Counted from the stretch's first letter, positions 9,016-18,652 are shown. The stretch is 64,000 nt of DNA from Celerinatantimonas sp046054195 (GCF_046054195.1 NZ_JBEQCS010000002.1:1-64000), one strand, 5' to 3'. Notes: generated from the letters alone by a model not told the origin. Made by a program: numbers and translations.

Positions 9016-10278
9016 CTACATGCGACTTTTCGCCGGACACCCAAGTGCCTGACGGATGACTTCCAGATGATCAAAACGCCCTTCTCTACCGGCTTTGTTA
9101 AGCGCCTGTGTCGGGGCATGGATTAATTTATTGGTCAGTTTAAATGCCAGCTCCTGAATCACTTCTTCAGGTGGATGGCCATTCGAGAGGGACTCCAGCG
9201 CTTTATGCACTTGCTCATCACGCATTTCAAAACAATGCGCGCGAAAGTGGCGGATACTATCGACGGTTTCTAGCGAACGAAGCCACGCCATAAATTCATC
9301 GACTTGCTGGCTAATCAAAGCTTCAGCTTGGTCGGCTTCTTCACGTCGATGCGCTAAATTTTGTTCGATAATGCCTTTGAGGTCATCGACGGTATATAAA
9401 TAAACGTCACGCAGATCGCCCACTTGTGATTCGATATCACGCGGCACCGCAATATCAACCATAAACACAGGTTGATGGCGCCGGGTCTTCATCACCTGCT
9501 CCATCATCCCTTTACCGATAATCGGCAGCGGACTTGCTGTTGAGCCAATTACAATATCGGCTTGCGGAAGATAATCGGGCAGCTCATTTAAGGCGATAGC
9601 TCGCCCATCAAACTGTTTGGCAAGCTCTTGGGCCCGAGCCACTGTGCGGTTAGCCACCGTAATCTGCTTAACGCCCTGCTCTAGCAGATGTTTTGCCACT
9701 AATTCGATGGTTTCTCCGGCCCCAATCAACATGACCTTAGCCTGACTGATATCGGCAAAAATCTGTTTTGCCAAACTCACGGCTGCATAAGCGACCGAAA
9801 CGGCGCTTTCCCCGATTCCTGTCTGCGTTCTAACTTCTTTAGCCGCAGCAAAGCCTCGCTGAAAACAACGCTCTAAGATCGGCCCAATAACACCGACTTC
9901 ACGGGCCTCCGCATAAGCCTGTTTAACCTGACCAAGTATTTGCGGCTCACCTAAGATCATCGAGTCCAGACCTGCCGCTACCCGAATCAAATGTCGGATA
10001 ACTTCAGGGCCTCGATAGACATAGAGAGACTCGCGCAATTGCTCTTCATCCAGATGCTGGAAATTAGCCAACCAGTGGATGATTGGCTCAGGATCTTCCT
10101 CGTCGCAATGAATATATAATTCAGTGCGATTACATGTCGAGACGATCACAGATTGACTATGGCAACTGTCTTGTAACTCGTTCAGGGCTTGGCTTATCTG
10201 CTCGGCACCAATGGCAGCTTTCTCGCGAAATTCCACGGAAGCTGACTCATGATTCATTCCTAATGCCAACAAGCTCAT
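9016..10278 (-). CDS. hemA: Glutamyl-tRNA reductase
   Basis: NADPH-dependent reduction of glutamyl-tRNA(Glu) to glutamate-1-semialdehyde, the first step of the C5 route to 5-aminolevulinate and haem. The 420-residue protein shows the catalytic cysteine (Cys49) in STCNRTELY, the HLIRVAAGLDSMILGEPQILGQVK signature, and a C-terminal dimerisation domain. It is the first gene of the hemA-prfA-prmC row and is divergent from lolB across about 130 bp, the classical gammaproteobacterial arrangement. Confidence 0.97.
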   Translation of the reverse strand: MSLLALGMNHESASVEFREKAAIGAEQISQALNELQDSCHSQSVIVSTCNRTELYIHCDEEDPEPIIHWLANFQHLDEEQLRESLYVYRGPEVIRHLIRVAAGLDSMILGEPQILGQVKQAYAEAREVGVIGPILERCFQRGFAAAKEVRTQTGIGESAVSVAYAAVSLAKQIFADISQAKVMLIGAGETIELVAKHLLEQGVKQITVANRTVARAQELAKQFDGRAIALNELPDYLPQADIVIGSTASPLPIIGKGMMEQVMKTRRHQPVFMVDIAVPRDIESQVGDLRDVYLYTVDDLKGIIEQNLAHRREEADQAEALISQQVDEFMAWLRSLETVDSIRHFRAHCFEMRDEQVHKALESLSNGHPPEEVIQELAFKLTNKLIHAPTQALNKAGREGRFDHLEVIRQALGCPAKSRM

Positions 10279-10409
10279 TAACTATGGTTTCTAGCTTTAA
10301 CACACGATATGATATAAACCGTTAATTGTACGGGAAACCCCAACTAAAAGAAAGGAAGTTACTTGATTGGTTCCTGTGAATAATTGAATACGAAATCGTT
10401 GAGGTTCTC

Positions 10410-11000
10410 TTGCTTAGATATATTTTTATCATCGCCTTTTTAGCATTACTAAGTGGCTGCGCAACCCGCCCAACGCCCCCTTCTCAAGGATCTTGGCAAA
10501 AGGTAAATCAACAACTTGCAAATATTAAATCGTGGCAGATGAATGGCCAGATAGCATTTATCACCCCCAAAGTACGCCGCCGGGCTGATCTTTTTTGGCA
10601 GCATCGTCAAAGCTCTGATCAGCTCATTCTTACCGGCCCATTTGGCCAACAGTTACTCACCGCGACAATTACCGCACAAGGCGCGACGATTGTTGCTGAT
10701 GACAAAACCTATCGCGGTCCAGACTCAAGCCAACTCATTTACCAGCTAACCGGTTGGCAGTTACCCATTAACCGATTACCCACCTGGCTCATAGGCCAGG
10801 TAAATGGCTCAAAATATCAATTAAATGCCCAAAATCGTCTTGCTAAGATAACTAGCGATGATGGTTGGATTTTAAGTTACCAAGCTTATATGCAGGTGGG
10901 CCATTATGTGTTGCCCCAAAAATTAAACGCAACCTCTGCCGATACCCGTTTAAAACTCATTATCGACAACTGGAAAGTTAACCCCGATACCCATGACTAG
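10410..11000 (+). CDS. lolB: LolB outer-membrane lipoprotein receptor
   Basis: Receives lipoproteins from LolA in the periplasm and inserts them into the outer membrane. The 196-residue protein has a signal peptide with lipobox LLSGC, and typical LolB segments after it (W..MNGQIAF, DLFWQH). The start is a TTG at 10410 behind GAGG at 10401; no in-frame ATG lies near. It overlaps ispE by 8 bp, the usual lolB-ispE-prs order. Confidence 0.93.
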   Translation: MLRYIFIIAFLALLSGCATRPTPPSQGSWQKVNQQLANIKSWQMNGQIAFITPKVRRRADLFWQHRQSSDQLILTGPFGQQLLTATITAQGATIVADDKTYRGPDSSQLIYQLTGWQLPINRLPTWLIGQVNGSKYQLNAQNRLAKITSDDGWILSYQAYMQVGHYVLPQKLNATSADTRLKLIIDNWKVNPDTHD

Positions 11001-11844
11001 CTCTATATTTTTCCCCGCACCAGCTAAGTTAAATCTGTTTTTACACATCAATGGCCGTCGCGCTGACGGCTATCATGAACTGCAGACTTTGTTTCAATTT
11101 ATCGATATCCACGATGAACTCAGTTTTGATATCACAGACAATGGCCAGCTAACGCTTGAACCCTCTTTAGCGGGCGTCAAAGATGATGATAATTTAATTA
11201 TCCGTGCAGCACAGCTGCTTAAACCTTTCACCACTGATAACCAAGGAGTGCAGATTACGCTTCACAAAAATCTGCCGATGGGTGGTGGAATTGGCGGTGG
11301 CTCATCAGATGCGGCCACAACACTGGTGGTATTAAATCGCTTGTGGCAATGCGGATTAGATAATCAACAACTTGCCCAATTAGGGCGACAGTTAGGTGCC
11401 GATGTTCCCATTTTCATTCACGGGCATGCAGCATTTGCGCAAGGCATTGGCGAAGAATTAACCCCAGCCTTTCCGTTGGAGCAATTTTATCTGCTGCTCA
11501 CACCCAAAGTGATGGTCTCTACAGCAAAAATTTTTAATCATCCAAATTTGCCCCGATGCACGCCTAAGTTCGCTTCAGAGCAATATTCGTATGAAAAAAC
11601 GACCAATGATTGCCAGAGTATTGTTGCGGATCATTATCCCGAGGTTGCGCAGGCTCTCAAGTGGTTGGTAGAATACGCGCCAGCAAGAATGACAGGAACG
11701 GGATGCTGTATCTTTGCCCCATTTGCAACTTTACAAGCTGCTAAGGCAGTCGCAGAGCGTTGTCCGGTCCAATTTCAGGCTCGCATTTGTCAAGGGATGA
11801 ATCGCTCGTCTTTATACAAAAAGCTTGAGGAACTGGGGTTGTGA
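10993..11844 (+). CDS. ispE: IspE, 4-diphosphocytidyl-2-C-methyl-D-erythritol kinase
   Basis: ATP-dependent GHMP kinase of the MEP isoprenoid pathway. The N-terminal PAPAKLNLFLHINGRRADGYHEL and the ATP-binding glycine loop MGGGIGGGSSDAAT are both present. Length 283 is normal. It starts inside the lolB stop region (8 bp overlap) and is followed by prs after 70 bp. Confidence 0.96.
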   Translation: MTSSIFFPAPAKLNLFLHINGRRADGYHELQTLFQFIDIHDELSFDITDNGQLTLEPSLAGVKDDDNLIIRAAQLLKPFTTDNQGVQITLHKNLPMGGGIGGGSSDAATTLVVLNRLWQCGLDNQQLAQLGRQLGADVPIFIHGHAAFAQGIGEELTPAFPLEQFYLLLTPKVMVSTAKIFNHPNLPRCTPKFASEQYSYEKTTNDCQSIVADHYPEVAQALKWLVEYAPARMTGTGCCIFAPFATLQAAKAVAERCPVQFQARICQGMNRSSLYKKLEELGL

Positions 11845-11914
11845 CCTATCATTCAATTGCAGGATTACCCCATCAACCAATCAACGGCAACACACAAACC
11901 GAGGTATTTTTACC

Positions 11915-12856
11915 GTGCCCGATATGAAGATTTTTGCAGGTAACGCCATACCTGAACTCGCCCATAGTATCGCTGATCGTCTCTATACTCGAACAGGCAA
12001 CGTCTCTGTTGGTCGCTTTAGTGACGGCGAAATTAGCGTCGAGATTAAAGAGAACGTTCGCGGCGGGGATATTTTCATCATTCAATCTACCTGTGCTCCA
12101 ACCAACGACAACTTAATGGAGTTGATCGTGATGGTTGATGCAATGCGCCGAGCATCGGCTGGACGTATCACGGCTGTTATGCCTTATTTTGGCTATGCCC
12201 GTCAGGATCGCCGACCACGTAGTGCACGTGTGCCAATTACTGCTAAAGTCGTTGCAGATTTTCTCTCCAGTGTCGGTGTTGACCGCGTACTGACTGTTGA
12301 CCTGCACGCAGAACAAATTCAGGGCTTTTTCGATGTTCCTGTTGATAACGTTTTCGGTAGCCCTGTGCTAATGAGTGATATTCAGCACAAAAAACTTGAC
12401 CAACCGATTGTCGTTTCACCAGATATCGGTGGTGTGGTTCGCGCTCGCGCCGTTGCTAAATTACTCAATGACACAGACCTTGCAATCATCGATAAACGTC
12501 GTCCTCGTGCTAACGTTGCACAGGTGATGAACATTATCGGTGACGTTAATGGTCGTGACTGTATTTTGGTTGATGACATGATTGATACTGGCGGAACTTT
12601 GTGCCAAGGCGCTAAAGCGCTTAAAGAAAAAGGTGCTAAACGCGTCTTTGCTTACGCCACTCACGCCGTATTCTCTGGTAACGCACCAGAAAACATTAAA
12701 AACTCAGTGATTGATGAAGTGGTTATTACCGACTCTATTCCACTGCGCCCAGAAATGCAGAAGCTGGCCAAAGTTCGTCAGTTATCATTAGCTCCTCTTC
12801 TAGCTGAAGCGATTCGCCGCGTTAGCAACGAAGAATCAATCTCTGCAATGTTCTAA
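11915..12856 (+). CDS. prs: Ribose-phosphate pyrophosphokinase (PRPP synthase)
   Basis: Makes 5-phosphoribosyl-1-pyrophosphate from ribose-5-phosphate and ATP for nucleotide, histidine and NAD synthesis. Family signatures are RQDRRPRSARVPITAK (flexible loop) and the PRPP loop VDDMIDTGGT. The reading frame is open from 11825, but the family N-terminus (M)PDMKIFAGNA starts at the GTG at 11915, with GAGG ten bases before it, giving 313 residues. A strong terminator follows. Confidence 0.97.
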   Translation: MPDMKIFAGNAIPELAHSIADRLYTRTGNVSVGRFSDGEISVEIKENVRGGDIFIIQSTCAPTNDNLMELIVMVDAMRRASAGRITAVMPYFGYARQDRRPRSARVPITAKVVADFLSSVGVDRVLTVDLHAEQIQGFFDVPVDNVFGSPVLMSDIQHKKLDQPIVVSPDIGGVVRARAVAKLLNDTDLAIIDKRRPRANVAQVMNIIGDVNGRDCILVDDMIDTGGTLCQGAKALKEKGAKRVFAYATHAVFSGNAPENIKNSVIDEVVITDSIPLRPEMQKLAKVRQLSLAPLLAEAIRRVSNEESISAMF

Positions 12857-12880
12857 TCGAACTTATCAAATCAAGCTTTT

Positions 12881-12911
12881 AAAGCGCTCCTGTGATGGGG
12901 CGCTTTTTATT
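12881..12911 (+). terminator. Rho-independent terminator after prs
   Basis: A 10-bp stem AAAGCGCTCC/GGGGCGCTTT (one G-T pair) with a 6-base loop, followed by TTTTA on the plus strand. Confidence 0.85.
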
Positions 12912-12939
12912 GGCAAACTTTTCACACAAGTGTTAAAAT
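12910..12939 (+). promoter_or_regulatory. Predicted sigma-70 promoter of rplY
   Basis: TTGGCA at 12910-12915 and TAAAAT at 12934-12939, spaced by 18 bp, directly after the prs terminator and about 78 bp before the rplY start. Predicted by match to the consensus only. Confidence 0.5.
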
Positions 12940-13017
12940 AGCGCGCCCTATTTTAAGGGGTACGGGCAGTTATTTGGTCGCGAATAGCTGTCATGATTTA
13001 TTTTTGGAGAAAAATCA

Positions 13018-13668
13018 ATGGCTAAAATTGTACTCAATGCAGAACTTCGCAGTGATCTGGGGAAAGGTGCGAGCCGCCGCCTGCGCCGTGAAGACAAAGT
13101 ACCAGCAATCGTTTATGGTGCCGGTAAAGACGCGATTTCTATTGCTCTGGCCCATGACAAGCTGCTGCAAGCACAAGAAGTTGAAAGCTTCTACTCTCAG
13201 GTTCTGACCCTGAAAATTGGTAACGAAGATGTAGACGTTCTGGTTAAAGACATGCAACGTCACGCTTTCAAACCAAAAGTTCACCACGTAGACTTTTTGC
13301 GTATTAGCGCAACTGAAGCGGTTACTACTACTGTTCCTGTTCACTTTATCAATCATGAGACCAGTATCGCAGTTAGTGAAGGTGCTATTATTCACCACCA
13401 CGCGACAGAAATTGAAATCAGCTGTCTGCCTAAAGACCTGCCTGAACACATTGAAGTTGATGTTGCTGAACTGGCAAATGGTGGTTCTATTCACCTGTCA
13501 GAAATTACTATGCCTGCAGGCGTAACAGCTACTGCATTAAGCAAAGGTGCTGACCACGATGTCGTTCTGGCTTCTGCCGCTATGGAACGTGGTAACTTGA
13601 TTGCTGATGAAGATGAAGCTCCAGCTGCTGATGCTGATGACAGCGCTGAAGCTCCAGAAGCTGAGTAA
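13018..13668 (+). CDS. rplY: 50S ribosomal protein L25, long CTC form
   Basis: Binds 5S rRNA in the large subunit. The N-terminal L25 domain (about residues 4-92, with DLGKGASRRLRREDKVPAIVYG) is followed by the TL5/CTC-type C-terminal domain, giving 216 residues against 94 in E. coli. The last 20 residues are an acidic Ala/Asp/Glu tail. SD TTGGAGAAA precedes the ATG. Many non-enteric gammaproteobacteria have the long form, so this is not unusual. Confidence 0.95.
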   Translation: MAKIVLNAELRSDLGKGASRRLRREDKVPAIVYGAGKDAISIALAHDKLLQAQEVESFYSQVLTLKIGNEDVDVLVKDMQRHAFKPKVHHVDFLRISATEAVTTTVPVHFINHETSIAVSEGAIIHHHATEIEISCLPKDLPEHIEVDVAELANGGSIHLSEITMPAGVTATALSKGADHDVVLASAAMERGNLIADEDEAPAADADDSAEAPEAE

Positions 13669-13670
13669 TT

Positions 13671-14261
13671 ATGGCGAATACTATTCGCTTAATCGTGGGC
13701 CTGGGAAATCCAGGCCCCGAATACACCCAGACAAGGCATAATGCGGGCGTCTGGTTTATCGACGAAATTGCAAGCCGTTACCAAGCCACTCTCCAACCTG
13801 CTCCCAAATTTTTCGGTTATACAGGTCGCATCAGCCTCAATGGCGAAGATGTCCGATTATTAGTGCCAACAACATTTATGAATTTAAGCGGTAAAGCGAT
13901 TGCAGCTTTAGCGAATTTTTATCGTATTGCGCCTGAAGAAATTCTAGTCGCTCACGATGAAATGGATATTTCACCAGGAGTTGCCAAATTAAAACAAGGC
14001 GGCGGCCATGGTGGGCATAATGGCCTTAAAGATACGATTGCCAAACTTGGTAATAACAAAAACTTTTATCGACTACGCGTTGGTATTGGCCATCCTGGGG
14101 ACAAATCAAAAGTCACCGGATATGTATTAGGTAAACCACCACAAACTGAGCAACAGCTGATTGATGAAGCAATTGATGAATCGGCGCGTTGTCTTGATAT
14201 ATTATTTAAAGATGGTTTAGTCAAAGCACAAAATCGTCTGCATAGTTTTAAAGCAAATTAA
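13671..14261 (+). CDS. pth: Peptidyl-tRNA hydrolase
   Basis: Cleaves peptidyl-tRNAs released from stalled ribosomes. Signatures GLGNPGPEYTQTRHNAGVWF (containing the catalytic His), the conserved FMNLSGKA, and the Asp in VAHDEMDISPG are present. The 196-residue protein begins 2 bp after rplY, so the two are one transcript; ychF follows after 15 bp. Confidence 0.96.
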   Translation: MANTIRLIVGLGNPGPEYTQTRHNAGVWFIDEIASRYQATLQPAPKFFGYTGRISLNGEDVRLLVPTTFMNLSGKAIAALANFYRIAPEEILVAHDEMDISPGVAKLKQGGGHGGHNGLKDTIAKLGNNKNFYRLRVGIGHPGDKSKVTGYVLGKPPQTEQQLIDEAIDESARCLDILFKDGLVKAQNRLHSFKAN

Positions 14262-14276
14262 TAAGGGAATCGTGTC

Positions 14277-15368
14277 ATGGGATTCAAATGTGGGATTGTT
14301 GGTTTACCAAACGTTGGTAAATCGACCCTATTCAATGCATTAACACAAGCAGGAATTGAAGCGGCAAACTTTCCGTTTTGTACCATTGAACCCAACACTG
14401 GGATTGTTCCTGTTCCCGATCCGCGTATGGATAAACTGGCTGAGATCGTTAATCCACAACGAATTGTTCCAACAACTATGGAATTTGTGGATATCGCAGG
14501 TCTGGTTGCGGGCGCTTCAAAAGGCGAAGGTCTGGGCAATAAATTCTTAGCCAACATCCGCGAAACGGATGCAATCGGACATGTCGTACGCTGTTTTGAA
14601 AATGAAAATATCGTACATGTCTCAGGCAAAGTTGACCCTGCTGCCGATATCGAAACAATCAATACTGAACTGGCATTGGCCGATTTAGAAAGCTGTGAAA
14701 AAGCGATTATTCGAGTCACCAAAAAAGCCAAGGGTGGCGATAAAGACGCCAAAATTGAGCTACCTGTTCTGGAAAAAATCGTTGGCCATCTAGGCGAAGG
14801 CGAAATGATCCGCAGTTTAGGCTTGGATGAGGATGAAATAAAAGCTATTAGCTACATGAACTTTCTCACCTTAAAACCGACCATGTATATTGCCAACGTC
14901 AATGATGATGGGTTTGAAAACAACCCTTATTTGGATGTTGTCAGTGAGATTGCAGCCAAAGAAAATGCCGTAGTCGTTGCGGTTTGTGCTGAAATTGAAG
15001 GTGAGATTGCTGAGCTAGAACCTGAAGAAAAAGCCGAGTTTATGGCTGAAATGGGTCTTGAAGAACCTGGCTTAAACCGAGTCATTCGCGCCGGTTATAC
15101 ACTGCTCAACCTGCAAACTTATTTCACTGCTGGTGTTAAAGAAGTTCGCGCATGGACAGTACGTATTGGTGCAACAGCACCACAGGCAGCGGCTGTGATC
15201 CATACCGACTTTGAACGTGGTTTTATCCGTGCTGAAGTGATTGCCTATGAAGATTTCATCACCTATGGTGGTGAAGCAGGAGCCAAAGAAGCAGGTAAAT
15301 GGCGCCAAGAAGGGAAAACTTACAAAGTCGCTGATGGCGATGTTATTCACTTCTTATTTAACGTCTAA
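14277..15368 (+). CDS. ychF: YchF/OLA1-type ribosome-binding ATPase
   Basis: Obg-related P-loop NTPase that hydrolyses ATP rather than GTP and binds ribosomes. Visible are the P-loop GLPNVGKSTLFNALT (residues about 8-22), the G3 region VDIAGLVAGASKGEGLGNKFL, the central coiled-coil insert, and the C-terminal TGS domain (TYFTAGVKEVRAWTV to the end). Length 363 equals the E. coli protein. The pth-ychF pairing is conserved. Confidence 0.97.
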   Translation: MGFKCGIVGLPNVGKSTLFNALTQAGIEAANFPFCTIEPNTGIVPVPDPRMDKLAEIVNPQRIVPTTMEFVDIAGLVAGASKGEGLGNKFLANIRETDAIGHVVRCFENENIVHVSGKVDPAADIETINTELALADLESCEKAIIRVTKKAKGGDKDAKIELPVLEKIVGHLGEGEMIRSLGLDEDEIKAISYMNFLTLKPTMYIANVNDDGFENNPYLDVVSEIAAKENAVVVAVCAEIEGEIAELEPEEKAEFMAEMGLEEPGLNRVIRAGYTLLNLQTYFTAGVKEVRAWTVRIGATAPQAAAVIHTDFERGFIRAEVIAYEDFITYGGEAGAKEAGKWRQEGKTYKVADGDVIHFLFNV

Positions 15369-15381
15369 TTAGACCTAATAG

Positions 15382-15418
15382 AATCTGTCAGTTCAACTTA
15401 GAGCTGACAGATTATCTT
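15382..15418 (+). terminator. Predicted terminator after ychF
   Basis: A perfect 10-bp stem AATCTGTCAG/CTGACAGATT with a 12-base loop, followed by ATCTTT. It sits 14 bp after the ychF stop. Confidence 0.65.
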
Positions 15419-15694
15419 TGCTCAAACCTTTTTCTTCTTGCTTTTCTTTGTTCCCTGCTCCAAACGATATTCTTCGTAATCACTTTTAATTTCTGTGCTC
15501 GTAAATTAGCTTAAAATTGGTCAAAAATAGAGCAACAGCGCATGCTACTACATGTTTTCTAATGCCGAATATACGTAACATAGCCGAATACTTTAATAAT
15601 GAATTTATTTATAATAGCATTATTATATTAACTAAAATATTATTAGCGCATTAAATCAAGCTGGTGATGAGAGCATTAGATTTAAGGAAATGTC
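15419..15694. other. AT-rich intergenic region
   Basis: The rest of the 326-bp gap between ychF and the small unknown gene. It is AT-rich, especially from 15590 on, and probably holds the promoter of the gene at 15695. I see no further gene or clear repeat. Confidence 0.5.
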
Positions 15695-16108
15695 ATGAGT
15701 AGCCGTCTTTCAGCATTAGTTGGTTTTATAACAGCTTTATCTCTAGGCGTCTCTTTTTACTGTCAGAGTAAACAGCTCAAATCAAAAACCAACGATAGTG
15801 AATATGCCAAACTCAAACAACATGCCAAGAAACTTTGTTTTAAAAGTGCCCGAATTAATGCTCAACAATATAGTTGCTGTATGGAATTTATTATCACCGA
15901 TGAGTCGCTCGGTATGCGTTGTTACTGGCCTTCGTTTGCAATCGTCACAAAATATGAAGATTTAACATTATCTAAAAGCAGAGCCTTTATTAGATCGAAG
16001 GTGCGATTACACATATCTAATCGAAAAGAAAAAATAGAAATAAGCCACTCATTAGCGAAGAAACTAGCAAAGCTCTCTGGTGGAAAGTTTCGATATGGTG
16101 ATATTTAG
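15695..16108 (+). CDS. Small unknown protein with N-terminal membrane/signal segment
   Basis: A 137-residue protein I do not recognise. Residues about 5-24 (LSALVGFITALSLGVSFYC) form one hydrophobic segment, either an uncleaved anchor or a signal peptide. The rest is basic with five cysteines, including a CC pair, spread over the first two thirds. SD AAGGAAA lies 7 bp before the ATG at 15695, which supports translation. The gene and its surroundings are more AT-rich than the neighbours. It is flanked by terminators on both sides and so is probably monocistronic. Confidence 0.6.
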   Translation: MSSRLSALVGFITALSLGVSFYCQSKQLKSKTNDSEYAKLKQHAKKLCFKSARINAQQYSCCMEFIITDESLGMRCYWPSFAIVTKYEDLTLSKSRAFIRSKVRLHISNRKEKIEISHSLAKKLAKLSGGKFRYGDI

Positions 16109-16170
16109 CATTTTAAATAAGCTAAACCTGTAGTCTAAATTATTTATTCTTCTTATGAGATTGTGCATAA

Positions 16171-16200
16171 AAAAAGGCGCTTAATTCAGCGCCTTTTTCA
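16171..16200. terminator. Bidirectional terminator
   Basis: AAAAAGGCGC/GCGCCTTTTT perfect 10-bp inverted repeat with an 8-base loop. It has a U-run in either direction and serves the 15695 gene (plus) and ybiT (minus). Confidence 0.85.
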
Positions 16201-16214
16201 ATGCGTGACGAATA

Positions 16215-17810
16215 TTAACCTTGCAGGCCTTGCTTAGCTAAGTACTCATCATAGCTGCCGTGGAAGTCATGTACACCATCGGCGGTAATTTCGATAATGC
16301 GAGTCGCGATTGAAGAAACGAACTGCCGGTCATGAGAGATAAACATCAACGTTCCTGGGTAGTTTTCAAGCGCTAGGTTCAATGCTTCAATTGATTCCAT
16401 ATCCATATGGTTAGTCGGTTCATCCATCAACAGAATATTTGGTTGCTGTAAAATCAGTTTACCAAACAACATACGCCCCTGCTCTCCACCTGAAATAACC
16501 TTCACTGACTTGGTAATTTCATTTTGGGAGAACAACATCCGGCCGAGAATACCGCGTACCGTTTGCTCGTCATCCCCTTCTTTTTTCCACTGTCCCATCC
16601 AATCTAGCAGATTCATATCTTCGCTAAATTCGTGGGCATGGTCTTGAGCATAGAAGCCGATGTTGTTGTTTTCTGACCATTTGATCTCACCAGCCATTGG
16701 CGCCATGGCTCCTGCTAAAGTGTTAAGCAAGGTTGATTTACCAATCCCGTTTTGACCAATAATGGCAATCCGCTCACCTACTTCGACCATTAAATTCACG
16801 TCATTAAAGAGAATATTTTCGCCATAGCCCTGTTTTAAGCCAGTCACTTCTAGCGCATTACGAAACAGTTCTTTGCTTTGTTCAAAACGGATAAATGGCG
16901 ATTGACGGCTTGAAGGTTTAACCTCTTCAAGCTGAATTTTATCGAGTAATTTTTGCCGAGAAGTAGCCTGTTTAGCTTTTGATGCATTCGCTGAGAAACG
17001 GCTCACGAATGTTTTAAGCTCAGCAATCTGTGCTTTTTTCTTAGCATTATCAGCTTGCAAACGATCACGCGCCTGTTCTGCGGCAATCATGTATTCATCA
17101 TAGTTACCATGGAACATACGCAGCTCACCGTAATCTAAATCAGCCATATGCGTACAAACGGTGTTCAAGAAGTGACGGTCATGGGAAATGATAATCATGG
17201 TGCAGTTACGCGCCGTTAAGACCTGCTCTAACCATGCGATAGTATGCATATCAAGGTTGTTGGTCGGTTCATCGAGCAGCATCACGTCAGGCTCAGCAAA
17301 CAACACTTGGGCTAACAATACTCGCAGTTTTAAACCAGGAGCAATTTCACTCATCAAACCAAAATGCTGCGCTTCATCAATCCCAAGTCCTAACAATAGT
17401 TCACCGGCACGAGCTTCGGCAGAATAGCCATCCATCTCAGCAAATTGAGTTTCCAGATCGCCAACTCGCATCCCGTCTTCATCTGACATTTCTGGTAATG
17501 AATAGATGCGATCGCGTTCTTCTTTCACCGCCCAGAGCTCTTTATGGCCCATAATCACGGTATCAATGACGCTGTATTGCTCAAAAGCAAATTGGTCCTG
17601 ACCCAGTTTGGCAATGCGCTCGTTAGGGTCATAAACCACGTTTCCTGATGAAGGCTCTAATTCGCCGCTTAAAATTTTCATGAACGTCGATTTGCCGCAA
17701 CCATTGGCGCCAATCAGGCCATAACGATTGCCATGACCAAACTTGATCGAAATGTCTTCAAATAGTGGCTTAGCGCCAAATTGCATGGTGATATTTGCGG
17801 TTGATAGCAC
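16215..17810 (-). CDS. ybiT: ABC-F ATPase YbiT
   Basis: A 531-residue soluble ABC-F protein with two ATPase domains and no membrane part; ABC-F proteins act on ribosomes. Domain 1 has Walker A GANGCGKST and Walker B VMLLDEPTNNLD. The linker contains the arm segment AKKKAQIAELKTFVSRFSANASKAKQAT. Domain 2 has GQNGIGKST, signature ISGGEQGR and ILLMDEPTNHMD. It is nearly collinear with E. coli YbiT (530 residues), one of the four E. coli ABC-F translation factors. The E-Q2-type catalytic acids are intact. Confidence 0.95.
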   Translation of the reverse strand: MLSTANITMQFGAKPLFEDISIKFGHGNRYGLIGANGCGKSTFMKILSGELEPSSGNVVYDPNERIAKLGQDQFAFEQYSVIDTVIMGHKELWAVKEERDRIYSLPEMSDEDGMRVGDLETQFAEMDGYSAEARAGELLLGLGIDEAQHFGLMSEIAPGLKLRVLLAQVLFAEPDVMLLDEPTNNLDMHTIAWLEQVLTARNCTMIIISHDRHFLNTVCTHMADLDYGELRMFHGNYDEYMIAAEQARDRLQADNAKKKAQIAELKTFVSRFSANASKAKQATSRQKLLDKIQLEEVKPSSRQSPFIRFEQSKELFRNALEVTGLKQGYGENILFNDVNLMVEVGERIAIIGQNGIGKSTLLNTLAGAMAPMAGEIKWSENNNIGFYAQDHAHEFSEDMNLLDWMGQWKKEGDDEQTVRGILGRMLFSQNEITKSVKVISGGEQGRMLFGKLILQQPNILLMDEPTNHMDMESIEALNLALENYPGTLMFISHDRQFVSSIATRIIEITADGVHDFHGSYDEYLAKQGLQG

Positions 17811-18026
17811 AAGAACTTCCCAGACTGGATAAACAACAAAATAAAGTGAAAGTCTCTCTCACTTTTCGAGCGGGTGATTCTATCAGGTTTTTAAGTTCGT
17901 ATCAGTCCTTGATTGATTATTTTTTATCCTTTTTAGTGAATTTAATCACGCTAAAACCGCTGCTGGGGGAAATAATTATGGGAGCTATCACAAATCAATT
18001 TATTTTTTCTTTTCTTAAAGCCTGTC

Positions 18027-18464
18027 TTAAGCCTCGGCGTTCAATGAGCTGTTAAATGAATACATTCGAACTTCTTCTCGAATTTGCCAACCGAGGCGCT
18101 GATAGAACTTTTTAGCACTCTCATTGGCAATATTTACAAATAGATGCATTTTTGCGATGCCAGAACCGCTCAGCGCATTCACAGCTTGTCCAACAAGAGC
18201 ACGACCAATACCCTGCGAGCGATACTCAAGCGACACCGAGAGATGTTGAATATAGCCGCGACGTCCATCGGTTCCAGCTAAAATTGTCCCCACAATTTCG
18301 TTATTTTCATTTTCTGCTACAAAACTTAAGTTTTGATTGCGCGCTAAATAACCGCCAATATTGGTTTGACTATCCGCTTCTCTTAACAACATTTCGTCAG
18401 TTTGTAGCCACAATGCCATCACCGCATCATAGTCATCAATTTTCATAGGGCGATACTGAATCAT
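18027..18464 (-). CDS. GNAT family N-acetyltransferase
   Basis: A 145-residue GCN5-related acetyltransferase. The acetyl-CoA-binding motif A is seen as LSVSLEYRSQGIGRALVGQAV (Q/R-x-x-G-x-G type) and motif B as NESAKKFYQRLGWQIREE. The substrate cannot be told from sequence; family members act on small amines, peptides or protein N-termini. SD AAGGAA is well placed before the ATG. It stands alone between ybiT and the sensor kinase. Confidence 0.85.
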   Translation of the reverse strand: MIQYRPMKIDDYDAVMALWLQTDEMLLREADSQTNIGGYLARNQNLSFVAENENNEIVGTILAGTDGRRGYIQHLSVSLEYRSQGIGRALVGQAVNALSGSGIAKMHLFVNIANESAKKFYQRLGWQIREEVRMYSFNSSLNAEA

Positions 18465-18652
18465 TTTTATTCCTTTTCAAGCTTACGAAGAATGACCAAA
18501 TTCCAACAAATTATTATAAATTAATCAGTTATATATTTTTGATAAATAACATTTTAAAATTATCGCTTTAGCCTAGCCAAGTAAAGATGTTATTAATATT
18601 CCTCGGCATCACCTAGATGGTGCTTGATTACGTTACTCAAGGATGTTGTAGC

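Noticed and set aside
13015..13494. Long minus-strand frame opposite rplY
   Set aside because: Antisense shadow of a well-supported ribosomal protein gene; Asn/Phe-rich translation without family features.
14258..14752. Minus-strand frame opposite pth/ychF
   Set aside because: Shadow of ychF codon bias; the translation has no domain and no SD.
17795..18055. 86-residue plus-strand frame between ybiT and the GNAT gene
   Set aside because: Begins inside ybiT antisense, has no SD, and reads like non-coding AT-rich spacer.
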